In this document: positions 24,449-31,809 of the stretch, piece by piece
How the letters are laid out: every line of letters starts with the position of its first letter
How positions within the stretch are numbered: the first letter of the stretch is position 1
NCBI GenBank assembly: GCA_038063775.1
Contig: JBBTUK010000007.1
Location: 1-45,133, forward strand
Reading direction: 5' to 3'
Length of the DNA: 45,133 bases
Source of the DNA: UM-FILTER-42-9 sp038063775
GTDB taxonomy: Bacteria > Patescibacteriota > Minisyncoccia > Moranbacterales > UBA2206
The notes under the pieces: generated by a model
Told to the model about the DNA's origin: nothing
The model's database searches: none
What the model saw: the letters and a program-made list of their open reading frames with translations, nothing else
Position numbers and translations under genes: made by a program

Positions 24449-25377
24449 ATTTTTGAAATTAAATTCGTCAACTCTTCTTTAGAATAATACTCAATGACGA
24501 TTTTCCCGCCGGAACCGGACTTTGAAAGCTTAACTTTTGTCCCGAATTTTGCCGTTAGATCGTCCTCTATTTTTTTTATTTCCGAATCAATGCTGATGGT
24601 CCTGGTGTGCGTCCTGACTGAAATTTCTTTTGTTTTATTTTCCGTTTGGCGTACCGTCAGATTATTTTTAATGATCAAATCAAACAAGGCCCGTTGCTTC
24701 TCGGCATTTTCAACCGCTAAAATCGCTTTGGCGTGCCCTTCAGTTATTTTGCCTTCCGCAAGCGCCCGCTGGATTTCAACCGGAAGACCCAAGAGTCTTA
24801 ACTTGTTGGCAATAGCGCTGCGGCTTTTGCCGACCTTATCGGCCACTTCTTCCTGTTTTAAGCCGAACTCCTGAACCAGTTTCGCATATGATTTTGCCTC
24901 CTCGACCGGATTCAGATCGTGGCGCTGGATATTTTCAATTACGGCCATTTCCAATTTTTGCTGGTTTGTCGCTTCACGCACAATGGCAGAGATTTTTGCG
25001 AGTCCGGCCAGTTTGGCCGCTTGTAATCTCCTTTCTCCCATGATCAATTCATATTGATTGCCGCTTTTGGAAACGACTATCGGCTGCAGGATTCCGTGCT
25101 GCTTAATGGAATCGGCCAGCTCCTGCAACTTTTCCGGACTGAAATTTTTTCTTGGCTGATGAGGATTGGGAGCCACCCGGATAATATCGATTTCTTCGAT
25201 ATTGCCAGGCTTTTCCCCCGCGGTGTTTTCCTTGGATCCTCTCAAAAACGGGTTCTCGCCTTTTTGGCTGATATCATCCCGCGAATCTTTTATTTTTTTA
25301 TCTTTCTCGGAAGAGTTGGCTTTTTTTTGCGGAATAAGAGAGGCTAATCCCCTGCCTAAACCGAAGTTGTTAGTCAT
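24442..25377 (-). CDS. parB: Chromosome-partitioning protein ParB
   Basis: 311 residues. The N-terminal ParA-stimulating peptide includes GLGRGLASLIPQKK (about 6-19). The CTP-binding ParB/Srx fold has PNPHQPRKNFSPEKLQELA and MGERRLQAAKLAG (GERRxRA-like). The helix-turn-helix KVGKSRSAIANKLRLL binds parS, and a C-terminal dimer domain follows. With ParA it segregates the origin. An AT-rich spacer separates it from parA. A TATAAA 3 nt before the ATG suggests leaderless initiation. I saw no canonical parS (TGTTTCACGTGAAACA) in this window. Confidence 0.96.
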   Translation of the reverse strand: MTNNFGLGRGLASLIPQKKANSSEKDKKIKDSRDDISQKGENPFLRGSKENTAGEKPGNIEEIDIIRVAPNPHQPRKNFSPEKLQELADSIKQHGILQPIVVSKSGNQYELIMGERRLQAAKLAGLAKISAIVREATNQQKLEMAVIENIQRHDLNPVEEAKSYAKLVQEFGLKQEEVADKVGKSRSAIANKLRLLGLPVEIQRALAEGKITEGHAKAILAVENAEKQRALFDLIIKNNLTVRQTENKTKEISVRTHTRTISIDSEIKKIEDDLTAKFGTKVKLSKSGSGGKIVIEYYSKEELTNLISKIC

Positions 25378-25475
25378 AAATTTATAATTTTCAATTTTTT
25401 AAATATTTGAAAATTTATTCATTGGAAATTTATTGTAAATTGATCATTGATCATTGATCATTGAAAATTATTTTT
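25378..25475. repeat. AT-rich parA-parB spacer with TGATCATT tandem repeats
   Basis: Three tandem copies of (t)tgatcatt at about 25440-25462, each containing the palindrome TGATCA, beside aaatttattc/ttgaaaatt words of the intergenic family. No gene. Confidence 0.55.
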
Positions 25476-26264
25476 TTATACTGAAAAACTTTTTTTCTCA
25501 TCATTTTCCAGCTCAATTATTTCCCTTGCCAAATTCTTATAGGCTCTCGCTCCCTTAGAAAAAGCGTCAAAACCCAGAATTGGTTTTCCGAATCCAGGCG
25601 CTTCCGCCAGACGGATGGATCTCGGAATGACGCTGTCAAAAACATGGCCGGGGAAATGGTCCTGGACTTCTTTGACGACTTGCCGGGCCAACCGGTTTCT
25701 CTTGTCATACATTGTGAGAAGCGCTCCCATGACTTTGAGATCGGGCTGGAGATTTTCCCGGACCAGATTTATCGTATTCAAAAGCTGACTCAAACCTTCC
25801 AGCGCGAAATATTCCGTCTGCACGGGAATGATCACTTCATCGCTCGCCACCAAGCCATTAATCGTCAGGAGTCCCAGACTCGGCGGAGAATCGATGATTA
25901 TATAATCATATGAGGTCCGGATTTCCCGGAGAACATTGTATAGCCGGAATTCCCGATTATCCATGTGCACCAACTCTATTCCCGCTCCGGCCAAATCCTG
26001 AGAAGCCGGAATAAGATCGTGGCCAAAAGTCTGAGTTTTTATAATTATATTGGAAGGGTGTTCGCCGATGATCATAGCGTGGTAAAGATTTTTTTCCAAG
26101 CTTTTGTGGTCCACGCCGAGTCCGGAAGAAGCATTGCCCTGCGGATCAAGGTCCACGAGCAGTACAAACTTGCCGGCCGCCGCCAGATAAGTTGCCAGAT
26201 TAATGGCCGAGGTGGTTTTTCCCACCCCGCCTTTTTGATTGACTAAAGAGATGATTTTCGCCAT
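25476..26264 (-). CDS. parA: Chromosome-partitioning ATPase ParA (Soj type)
   Basis: 262 residues. Deviant Walker A KGGVGKTTSAINLA (about 10-23), with the signature lysine. The Walker A' region is LVDLDPQGNASSGLG and Walker B is YDYIIIDSPPSLGLLT. Length and lack of an N-terminal HTH mark it as the chromosomal Soj type. It forms an ATP-dependent gradient that moves ParB-parS. It is followed by parB and the Clp-type gene, all minus strand. A perfect TATAAT lies 10 nt before the ATG. tRNA-Leu lies divergently 43 bp upstream. Confidence 0.97.
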   Translation of the reverse strand: MAKIISLVNQKGGVGKTTSAINLATYLAAAGKFVLLVDLDPQGNASSGLGVDHKSLEKNLYHAMIIGEHPSNIIIKTQTFGHDLIPASQDLAGAGIELVHMDNREFRLYNVLREIRTSYDYIIIDSPPSLGLLTINGLVASDEVIIPVQTEYFALEGLSQLLNTINLVRENLQPDLKVMGALLTMYDKRNRLARQVVKEVQDHFPGHVFDSVIPRSIRLAEAPGFGKPILGFDAFSKGARAYKNLAREIIELENDEKKSFSV

Positions 26265-26274
26265 AATTGAGTAT

Positions 26275-26280
26275 ATTATA
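26275..26280 (-). promoter_or_regulatory. parA -10 box
   Basis: TATAAT on the minus strand, 10 nt before the parA ATG. The -35 is weak. Initiation would be nearly leaderless. Confidence 0.45.
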
Positions 26281-26306
26281 CAACATTAACACTCCTGGGT
26301 AAAATC

Positions 26307-26393
26307 GGGTGAGTGGCGGAATTGGTATACGCGTAGGTCTCAAAAACCTATGGGGGCAACCCCTTGAGGGTTCGACTCCCTCCTTACCCACCA
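26307..26393 (+). tRNA. tRNA-Leu(CAA)
   Basis: 87 nt including an encoded CCA. The acceptor stem is GGGTGAG/CTTACCC (one G-T pair). The anticodon stem TAGGT/ACCTA encloses loop CTCAAAA with anticodon CAA at 26341-26343. A long variable arm has GGGG-CAA-CCCC. The T arm is GAGGG-TTCGACT-CCCTC. The long variable arm is typical of class II tRNA-Leu. It reads UUG. Confidence 0.95.
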
Positions 26394-26549
26394 CTTGTGC
26401 GGAACACGCACGACTTCCCGCACCAAAACAGAGCTTGGTACGGGACAAGCAAAATAGTGTAGGACTTACTCTCATATTGGTTCCCTGCCCGCCATCGGCT
26501 ATGCCGAAGGCATTGCAGGCGGGGACTCCGATCGGCGGCACAAAGAAAA
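26394..26549. repeat. REP-like palindromic sequence after tRNA-Leu
   Basis: No gene. 26488-26535 contains nested palindromic words (CCCGCC...GGCGGG around ATGCC-GAA-GGCAT). The preceding stretch has cgcac/gtgcg words. It resembles repetitive extragenic palindromes, GC-rich relative to its surroundings. Confidence 0.5.
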
Positions 26550-26575
26550 ACAGTCCCTATTTGGACTGTTTTTTT
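26550..26575. terminator. Bidirectional terminator of tRNA-Leu and folD
   Basis: ACAGTCC-CTATTT-GGACTGT (26550-26569), with T7 on the + strand and T5 on the minus strand. The folD stop codon lies in the loop. Confidence 0.8.
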
Positions 26576-27411
26576 GAAGCTATATAAACATTTTCCAAAA
26601 GACAAGCGATTGTGACCGGCCCCACTCCACCGGGAACAGGCGACAGATAGCCGACGATTTCTTCCAAGGATTGGCGATCGGCATCACCAAGCACTCTCTC
26701 TCCCCTTTTGGTTATCCCGCCGTCAATTATTATCACACCTGCCTTTACCATCTTCCCTTTTATGAATCCAGGGCGCCCGCAGGCTGAAATTATAATGTCG
26801 GCTTGTTTGAGAACTTTTGGATTTTTTTTAAGTTCTTTATAAAAAATATATCCGGCTTTGATTTTTTTCTTGGCCAAGGCGGCAACCATCACTTCTCCGA
26901 ATTTTTTAGAGTTAACCAAGGCTACCGCTTTGTATCTTTCCGAGAGCTCGGCTCTCGGAACAGCTTTCAGCAATTTTATTATAGCGTGCGGAAAAACTGG
27001 TTGAAAACCGGTGAAACTTTTCAAAGGATGTCCGCCAAAAGCGGATCCGTTTTTGGCGGAAAAACCATCCACGTCTTTTTTAGGATCGATAGAATTTATA
27101 ATCTTTTGGGTGCTAAATTTTTTGGGCAAGGGCAGTTGGACGATGATCCCGCTGACATTTTTATTTTTATTGAGATCTGACAATTTTTTCATGATCGTGT
27201 TTTCATTTTCATTTTTTTCGAACCGGAAAAGCCTGAATCTGATGCCAATTCTTTCGGCCGATTTCTTTTTAAGCTTTACGTAAATTTCCGATGCCTTATC
27301 GTCCCCGACCAAAATAACCGCCAAGGCGGGCTTTAATTTTTCTTTTTTTATTCTATTCTCCAGTTTTTTTAATATCCTCTCGGATATTTTCTTACCTTCA
27401 AGTAACTTCAT
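26557..27411 (-). CDS. folD: FolD-like methylenetetrahydrofolate dehydrogenase/cyclohydrolase, divergent
   Basis: 284 residues, the family length. The catalytic Lys region is EIYVKLKKKSAERIGI (about 43-58). VQLPLPKKF and DPKKDVDGF are conserved, as are ACGRPGFIKGKMVK, IIDGGI and SPVPGGVGPVTIACLLEN. It interconverts one-carbon folates using NADP. Two segments are odd. Residues 118-127 (SAKNGSAFGG) and about 151-158 (PRAELSER) are encoded by palindromes. The usual PCTP and GRSxxVGxP motifs read PVFP and VNSKKFGE, so NADP or folate binding may be altered. The upstream 263 bp are repeat-like. Confidence 0.88.
   Translation of the reverse strand: MKLLEGKKISERILKKLENRIKKEKLKPALAVILVGDDKASEIYVKLKKKSAERIGIRFRLFRFEKNENENTIMKKLSDLNKNKNVSGIIVQLPLPKKFSTQKIINSIDPKKDVDGFSAKNGSAFGGHPLKSFTGFQPVFPHAIIKLLKAVPRAELSERYKAVALVNSKKFGEVMVAALAKKKIKAGYIFYKELKKNPKVLKQADIIISACGRPGFIKGKMVKAGVIIIDGGITKRGERVLGDADRQSLEEIVGYLSPVPGGVGPVTIACLLENVYIASKKQSK
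26938..26960. repeat. Palindrome inside folD (10-bp arms)
   Basis: TTCCGAGAGC-TCG-GCTCTCGGAA, perfect. It encodes the PRAELSE stretch that replaces the usual pre-Rossmann linker. Confidence 0.65.
27031..27060. repeat. 30-bp palindrome in folD, shared with atpD
   Basis: Pattern TCCGCC-N4-GCGGATCCG-N5-GGCGGA, near-perfect palindrome. The same pattern occurs at 43655-43684. Read in frame here it gives SAKNGSAFGG. Confidence 0.75.
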
Positions 27412-27674
27412 ATCAATTGGTTTTCACTGCTTTAGTAATAGAAACACGGAAAAACATTTATGTAAAGATTATCCGCCCATAGCGAAGTACGTAAGCAAAT
27501 TCCAGCGGACGAGCGTAAAAAAACTCCGCACCGATCTCGCGAAGCGAGTTAGGAGTTTTAGCGAGTCCGCGACAAGAATTTGTCCCAGCACGAGCCGGGG
27601 CGGCAGTTTCTTTCTGTCCACTTTCTTTGCTGCCAAAGAAAGTGGATAAATAAGATTGCAAAAAAATGAAAAAA
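27412..27674. repeat. Repeat-like spacer between ABC permease and folD
   Basis: 263 bp. It contains a perfect 12-bp-stem hairpin CCACTTTCTTTG-CTGC-CAAAGAAAGTGG (27618-27645) and small inverted words (tctcgcgaagcgag, ctccg...cggag). The minus strand is open for about 120 codons, partly inside the permease gene, but has no start context and reads like a translated repeat. I do not call it a gene. Confidence 0.45.
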
Positions 27675-28892
27675 TTATTTGTAGCGCAGAGCGTCCAACG
27701 GATCGATCTTGCTGGCGCGCCGGGCCGGAGCAAAACCGGTGATAAAACCGACAAAGGCTGAGAATAAAAGTATTGCCAAAACGAACCAGAACGGGCTGTA
27801 GAAAAGCCTGACTGATTCTCCTCCAAAACGGGAAGCCACGAAGTTTATCAAGCGATTGACGACTTCCCCACCAAGCAGGCCGATCACCACGCCGCCCAGC
27901 CCTCCCAAAAAACCCATAATACTGGATTCCATAATGAACATCAGTGATATTCCCATATCGGATGCACCGATTGATTTCATAATCCCAATTTCTTCTGTTC
28001 TTTCCAAAAGAGCAATGGTCATAGTATTGAACATTCCAATAGCGCTAACCACCAGGGCGATGATACCGAACATAAAGAGAACTAATTGCACGATTCGGAA
28101 GACCTGGTTAGCTTGATCAACAGTTTCCGAAAGAGAAGACACCAGCAGTCCTTCCTTTTCGATCGCTTCGCGCACTCCTCCCATTACTTGCTGGGATTCT
28201 GATTTTACCTTGACCTGGCTGAATTTGTTTATTTTCAAGCTCTCTGCGGATTCGGAATTGATATAAACGGTGTTTTCTTCCCCTTCAATTATTCCAACGA
28301 TCCGATACTTGGTTGCGCTTTCGACTTTTTCCAACTTACTCTGCAAGTCCTCCTCTCCGGATGGATTCGTGTTTTCCTGGGGAATAAAAAACGAGAAGAA
28401 TATTTCCTTGCCAATCATTTCCGCCGCGTCTTGGTGTCCAAAGACTTGTCCGACGGCGGAAGTAATTACGACCTGGTCAGGTTTTTCATCACTTAGCGCC
28501 TCGCCCTTGTTGATGCGAAATCCTCCCAGTTTCAAGTAAGACGGCTTTACCCCAATAGCTGAAAGATCGGCTGATATATCATCCACATGTCCTTGAGCGT
28601 TCAGCTGAAAAGCTGGACTGATTTCAGCTACTCCGTTAATATTTTTTATCTTTTCGATCATTGCAGTGTCCAGACTTATTGCTCCTGATTTTGCCTCCGC
28701 AACATCCAAGGTCAAAAGAGAGTCTGAGGTCGTTATCCTTTCCAGAAGCGTTTTTTGCAGTCCATAACCGAAAGAAACCAGAAACAAAACCGCGCTGATA
28801 CCGATGCCCATACCTAAAATAGTCAGGAGTGTCCGTGACGTCCGGGCCTTGAACATTCTAGTTGATAGCATGAATAGATCGATAAATCTCAT
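27675..28892 (-). CDS. MacB/FtsX-type ABC transporter permease
   Basis: 405 residues. One N-terminal membrane segment (about 23-45), a periplasm-type extracellular domain (about 50-280, MacB_PCD) and three C-terminal segments form the FtsX domain, ending APARRASKIDPLDALRYK, the family's typical tail. It starts 4 bp after the stop of its ATPase partner. Such pairs export peptides or lipoproteins or transmit mechanical signals. The substrate cannot be told from the sequence, and no membrane-fusion partner is adjacent. Confidence 0.92.
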   Translation of the reverse strand: MRFIDLFMLSTRMFKARTSRTLLTILGMGIGISAVLFLVSFGYGLQKTLLERITTSDSLLTLDVAEAKSGAISLDTAMIEKIKNINGVAEISPAFQLNAQGHVDDISADLSAIGVKPSYLKLGGFRINKGEALSDEKPDQVVITSAVGQVFGHQDAAEMIGKEIFFSFFIPQENTNPSGEEDLQSKLEKVESATKYRIVGIIEGEENTVYINSESAESLKINKFSQVKVKSESQQVMGGVREAIEKEGLLVSSLSETVDQANQVFRIVQLVLFMFGIIALVVSAIGMFNTMTIALLERTEEIGIMKSIGASDMGISLMFIMESSIMGFLGGLGGVVIGLLGGEVVNRLINFVASRFGGESVRLFYSPFWFVLAILLFSAFVGFITGFAPARRASKIDPLDALRYK

Positions 28893-28896
28893 ATTG

Positions 28897-30207
28897 TTAT
28901 GCCGAATATTTTAGAAGCATCATTATTTCGACTTCTTTTACCATTTTTTCCGCGGTACTTTTATAGAGACCCACTCCGCCAAGATAAACGGGCGCGTCCA
29001 GTCTTTCTTGGAGACCATAAACGTCAATCCTATTTTCCACTCTTAATTTCAGGAAGGCAATCAGCCGCGATCTTATTTCCGGTTCTATTTTCAACCCGAA
29101 AAATTTTATCAAATAATCGGCAAAAGGCTCCAAAGCTGTTTGATGGTTATGCGCCAAAGCCTCAGCGTGATTTATAACCTCGTCGACCCGGTTTGAAAAG
29201 GACTTGGATCTTAATTTGTTCCAACCGGCGCCGCCTTCGTTCAGATTGAGATCCAGATTTTTTTGAAATGTTTCGCTATCAATGTTTTTGAATAGAAGAT
29301 CTTTCAGATGATTTTCGGCCGCCGATACTTGCTCTTCCGTAAGTTGGGAGAGGATGTGATTGATCAGTTGTTTGGCTTTGTAAGGATTAAGCAGCGCGCC
29401 GATTTGCCGGGGAGAAAAATTCTGGAAGGTTCTCATAAGAAGCTTGAGTTCGGGAGAAATTTCTTTCGGCTCTTTGGCTATCTCTTCCTTGATGGCTTCC
29501 GGCGATCTTTTCTCTTTGTTTATTTCTTCGCTCACGATCCTTCCGTCTTTCATATGAAGAATTCGATCGGCATAATGAAGGTGCTCCGCGTTGTGGGTTA
29601 CCAAAATAACGGTTTTCTTGTCAATTTCATTGAGCTCCTTGAGAATCTGCAGCACATTTTCCGATGATTCACTATCCAGGTTGCCGACCGGCTCGTCCGC
29701 CAAAATTATCTGCGGATTGTTCACCAATGAACGAGCGATGGCTACTCGCTGTTTTTGCCCGCCGGAAAGCTCGTTGGGAAATTTTTGTGACTGCTCGGCG
29801 ATGCCGAACCGGCGCAGCAGTTTCATACTGGCTTCTCTGCGCGTGATACTGTCTTCGCCGCGGAAAATTTTGGGAAGACAAACATTGTCCAAAATTTTTA
29901 CGGAAGAAATGAGATAAAAAGCCTGGAAGATCATGCCGATACCGGTTTGATGAAGTTCTACCATTTCTTTTTTGCTGATCTTGGCAATGTCTTTTCCTTC
30001 AATAAAAACTTCTCCGAAAGTAGCCGGCTGCAACCCGGCAATCGTATAAAGGAGTGTAGATTTTCCGCAGCCGGACGGACCATGGATGATTACGTATTCT
30101 TCGGGAAAAATCTTGACATTAATATCCTCCAATGACCTGACTTCATTGGATTTTCCTTTGTTGTAGATTACTTGGAGATCGCTGATTTCAATTATTGGAT
30201 CGGCCAT
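28897..30207 (-). CDS. MacB/LolD-type ABC ATPase with ~200-residue C-terminal extension
   Basis: 436 residues. Walker A GPSGCGKST (43-51), Q-loop around FQAFYLI, signature ELSGGQKQR (146-154), Walker B IILADEPVGNLD (167-178) and H-loop VTHNAEH are all present, so it is an active-looking ATPase. It ends its standard domain near residue 230. Residues 235-436 are an extra, mostly helical, charged domain (ISPELKLLMRTFQNFSPRQI..., later RLDAPVYLGGVGLYKSTAEK). I do not recognise this domain. It might be regulatory or contact the permease. The permease gene follows by 4 bp. Confidence 0.93.
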   Translation of the reverse strand: MADPIIEISDLQVIYNKGKSNEVRSLEDINVKIFPEEYVIIHGPSGCGKSTLLYTIAGLQPATFGEVFIEGKDIAKISKKEMVELHQTGIGMIFQAFYLISSVKILDNVCLPKIFRGEDSITRREASMKLLRRFGIAEQSQKFPNELSGGQKQRVAIARSLVNNPQIILADEPVGNLDSESSENVLQILKELNEIDKKTVILVTHNAEHLHYADRILHMKDGRIVSEEINKEKRSPEAIKEEIAKEPKEISPELKLLMRTFQNFSPRQIGALLNPYKAKQLINHILSQLTEEQVSAAENHLKDLLFKNIDSETFQKNLDLNLNEGGAGWNKLRSKSFSNRVDEVINHAEALAHNHQTALEPFADYLIKFFGLKIEPEIRSRLIAFLKLRVENRIDVYGLQERLDAPVYLGGVGLYKSTAEKMVKEVEIMMLLKYSA

Positions 30208-30304
30208 GTTTTGCCTGACTTTTATTTAAATATATTCAAAAAAAGCTTATAAACAAGCTGTTTATTTGTCTATTTATTTAATTGTAACATATTTTTTCTG
30301 AGTT

Positions 30305-31114
30305 TTAAATTAAATAAGAAAAAACTATGATAAAAGCCAGAAAAAGCCTGTAATAAAAGAAAATTTGGTAGCTAGATTTTTCAATAAATTTAATAAGATA
30401 CTTTATCGCCAGATACCCGCTCACTGCCGAAGCTAAAATCCCAACGATAATTCCAGCATCCACTCCGCTAGCCACCAGATGTGGAAGCTTAAGCACTACC
30501 GCTCCAAAAATTATCGGCGTGGAAAGCAAAAAAGAAAAACGCGCCGCGCTTTTCCGGTCAAGCCCTTCAAAAAGTCCGGCGGTAATGGTCGCGCCTGAAC
30601 GAGAGACTCCGGGAATAATCGCCACTGCCTGTGCCAGTCCGATCACTACTGATTTTTTCAGATTTATTCCCTCTATCCCCTTTTCTTGCTTGGCATACTT
30701 GTCAGCTAGATACAAAATCAACCCGGCCAAAGCCAAAGCTAGAGCGATTATCAAAGGATTCCTAAAAACAGTTTCCGCTTTATCTTCCAAAAAATATCCG
30801 GCCAGCACTCCTGGAATCGTCGCAATTATAATTAACCATAAAATATTTTTTTCGTAAGTTATGGGTTGTGGGTTGTTAGTTATTGGTTTATTTTTAAGCG
30901 CCAGTTTAAAAATATTTATCCAATCGCGGTAAAAATAAGCCACTACCGCAATCAACGTCCCAAGATGAAGCGCCACGTCAAAACTCAGGCCAGGATCTTT
31001 CCAATGGAAAAAGTATGGCGCAAGCGCCAGATGAGCTGTTGAGGAAATGGGCAGAAATTCCCCTAGTCCCTGGACTAGCCCCAAAACTACAGATTGAAAA
31101 ATAGTGATATTCAT
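30305..31114 (-). CDS. uppP: Undecaprenyl-diphosphatase (BacA/UppP)
   Basis: 269 residues with about eight membrane helices. The two signature loops are GLGEFLPISSTAHL (about 16-29) and PGVSRSGATITAGL (about 168-181). It removes the phosphate from undecaprenyl diphosphate outside the membrane. Its ATG overlaps the stop of the upstream methyltransferase by 4 nt (ATGA), so the two are coupled. An in-frame stretch (about residues 75-87, NKPITNNPQPITYEK) derives from GT-rich repeat sequence of intergenic type, placed in a loop between helices. Confidence 0.95.
   Translation of the reverse strand: MNITIFQSVVLGLVQGLGEFLPISSTAHLALAPYFFHWKDPGLSFDVALHLGTLIAVVAYFYRDWINIFKLALKNKPITNNPQPITYEKNILWLIIIATIPGVLAGYFLEDKAETVFRNPLIIALALALAGLILYLADKYAKQEKGIEGINLKKSVVIGLAQAVAIIPGVSRSGATITAGLFEGLDRKSAARFSFLLSTPIIFGAVVLKLPHLVASGVDAGIIVGILASAVSGYLAIKYLIKFIEKSSYQIFFYYRLFLAFIIVFSYLI
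30855..30890. repeat. Intergenic-type GT-rich repeat inside uppP
   Basis: Contains tgggttgtgggttgttagtt, similar to the intergenic repeat at 1143-1175. It is in frame within a polar loop. Confidence 0.55.
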
Positions 31115-31809
31115 TTCTTTCTTCCGACAAAAATTATATTTTTTTTGTTGACTATCTTACATCTTTCAATCGAAAACCCTGCCTGGCTGAAAAGCCTTCC
31201 TAATTCTCGCTTCCCGAACGCATGATGGTAGCGATTGAATACATTGCCCCGATTATCCTTGAAATCGATCCAGCAGTCATTCCAATCCAGCTGACTGCGC
31301 CCGATAAGCTTGTTCGCCCAGTTGACCAAAATATTTCCACAATATTTTTTCTGCCACAAATTCCAGGCACTAATTACGATTACTCCTCCCATTTGTGTTA
31401 CTCGGTAAAGCTCCTTGGCAACTTTCTGGCGGAGCGCCTGACTCGGCAGATGGTGGAAAACCGCGATGGAATAAACTGCATTGAAATAATTGCCGGGAAA
31501 TGTTAAGCTGTCAAAACTGGTGATTTTGCGAAATTTGACGAGCGGATCCTGATATTTGCCCTTGGCCAGATTGACCATCTTACCGGAAATATCCAATCCA
31601 GTGTAGTCAATATTTTTTTCGGAAAAGAGTTCCAAAAGCCGTCCGTTGCCACAACCGTAATCCAAAACACTCTCTCCGCCCGAAACATAATCTTTGATGA
31701 ATTCCAAGTCTCCCCAAAATCGCTTGCGAGTTTCAGAAAATTTTTCCGCTATCCGATCATAGCCTTGTTCCGTTTCCTGCAAAATTTTAATCGCCTCTGA
31801 TTTTTCCAT
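31111..31809 (-). CDS. Trm9/ALKBH8-like tRNA wobble-uridine methyltransferase
   Basis: 232 residues. Class I SAM motif VLDYGCGNG (48-56) and GLDIS (71-75). Features shared with eukaryotic Trm9/ALKBH8 rather than generic methyltransferases are YDRIAEKFSETR..W near the start (17-32), SIAVFHHLPS..R..VAKELYRV (114-137), GGVIVISAWN (141-150) and RYHHAFGKRELGRLFSQAGF (193-212). Trm9 methylates cm5U34 to mcm5U34 in tRNA, and that cm5U is made by Elp3. It is divergent from an Elp3-like gene, and the two ATGs overlap within CATG (31807-31810). Function is inferred from similarity and context. Confidence 0.75.
   Translation of the reverse strand: MEKSEAIKILQETEQGYDRIAEKFSETRKRFWGDLEFIKDYVSGGESVLDYGCGNGRLLELFSEKNIDYTGLDISGKMVNLAKGKYQDPLVKFRKITSFDSLTFPGNYFNAVYSIAVFHHLPSQALRQKVAKELYRVTQMGGVIVISAWNLWQKKYCGNILVNWANKLIGRSQLDWNDCWIDFKDNRGNVFNRYHHAFGKRELGRLFSQAGFSIERCKIVNKKNIIFVGRKK

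Noticed and set aside
25378..25475. parS centromere site in the parA-parB spacer
   Set aside because: TGATCATT repeats do not resemble the canonical TGTTTCACGTGAAACA; ordinary AT repeat is the simpler reading.
27458..27826. Open frame overlapping the end of the ABC permease (about 122 codons)
   Set aside because: Lies across repeat-like sequence, has no SD and conflicts with the permease C-terminus; better seen as translated repeat, though a decayed gene fragment is possible.
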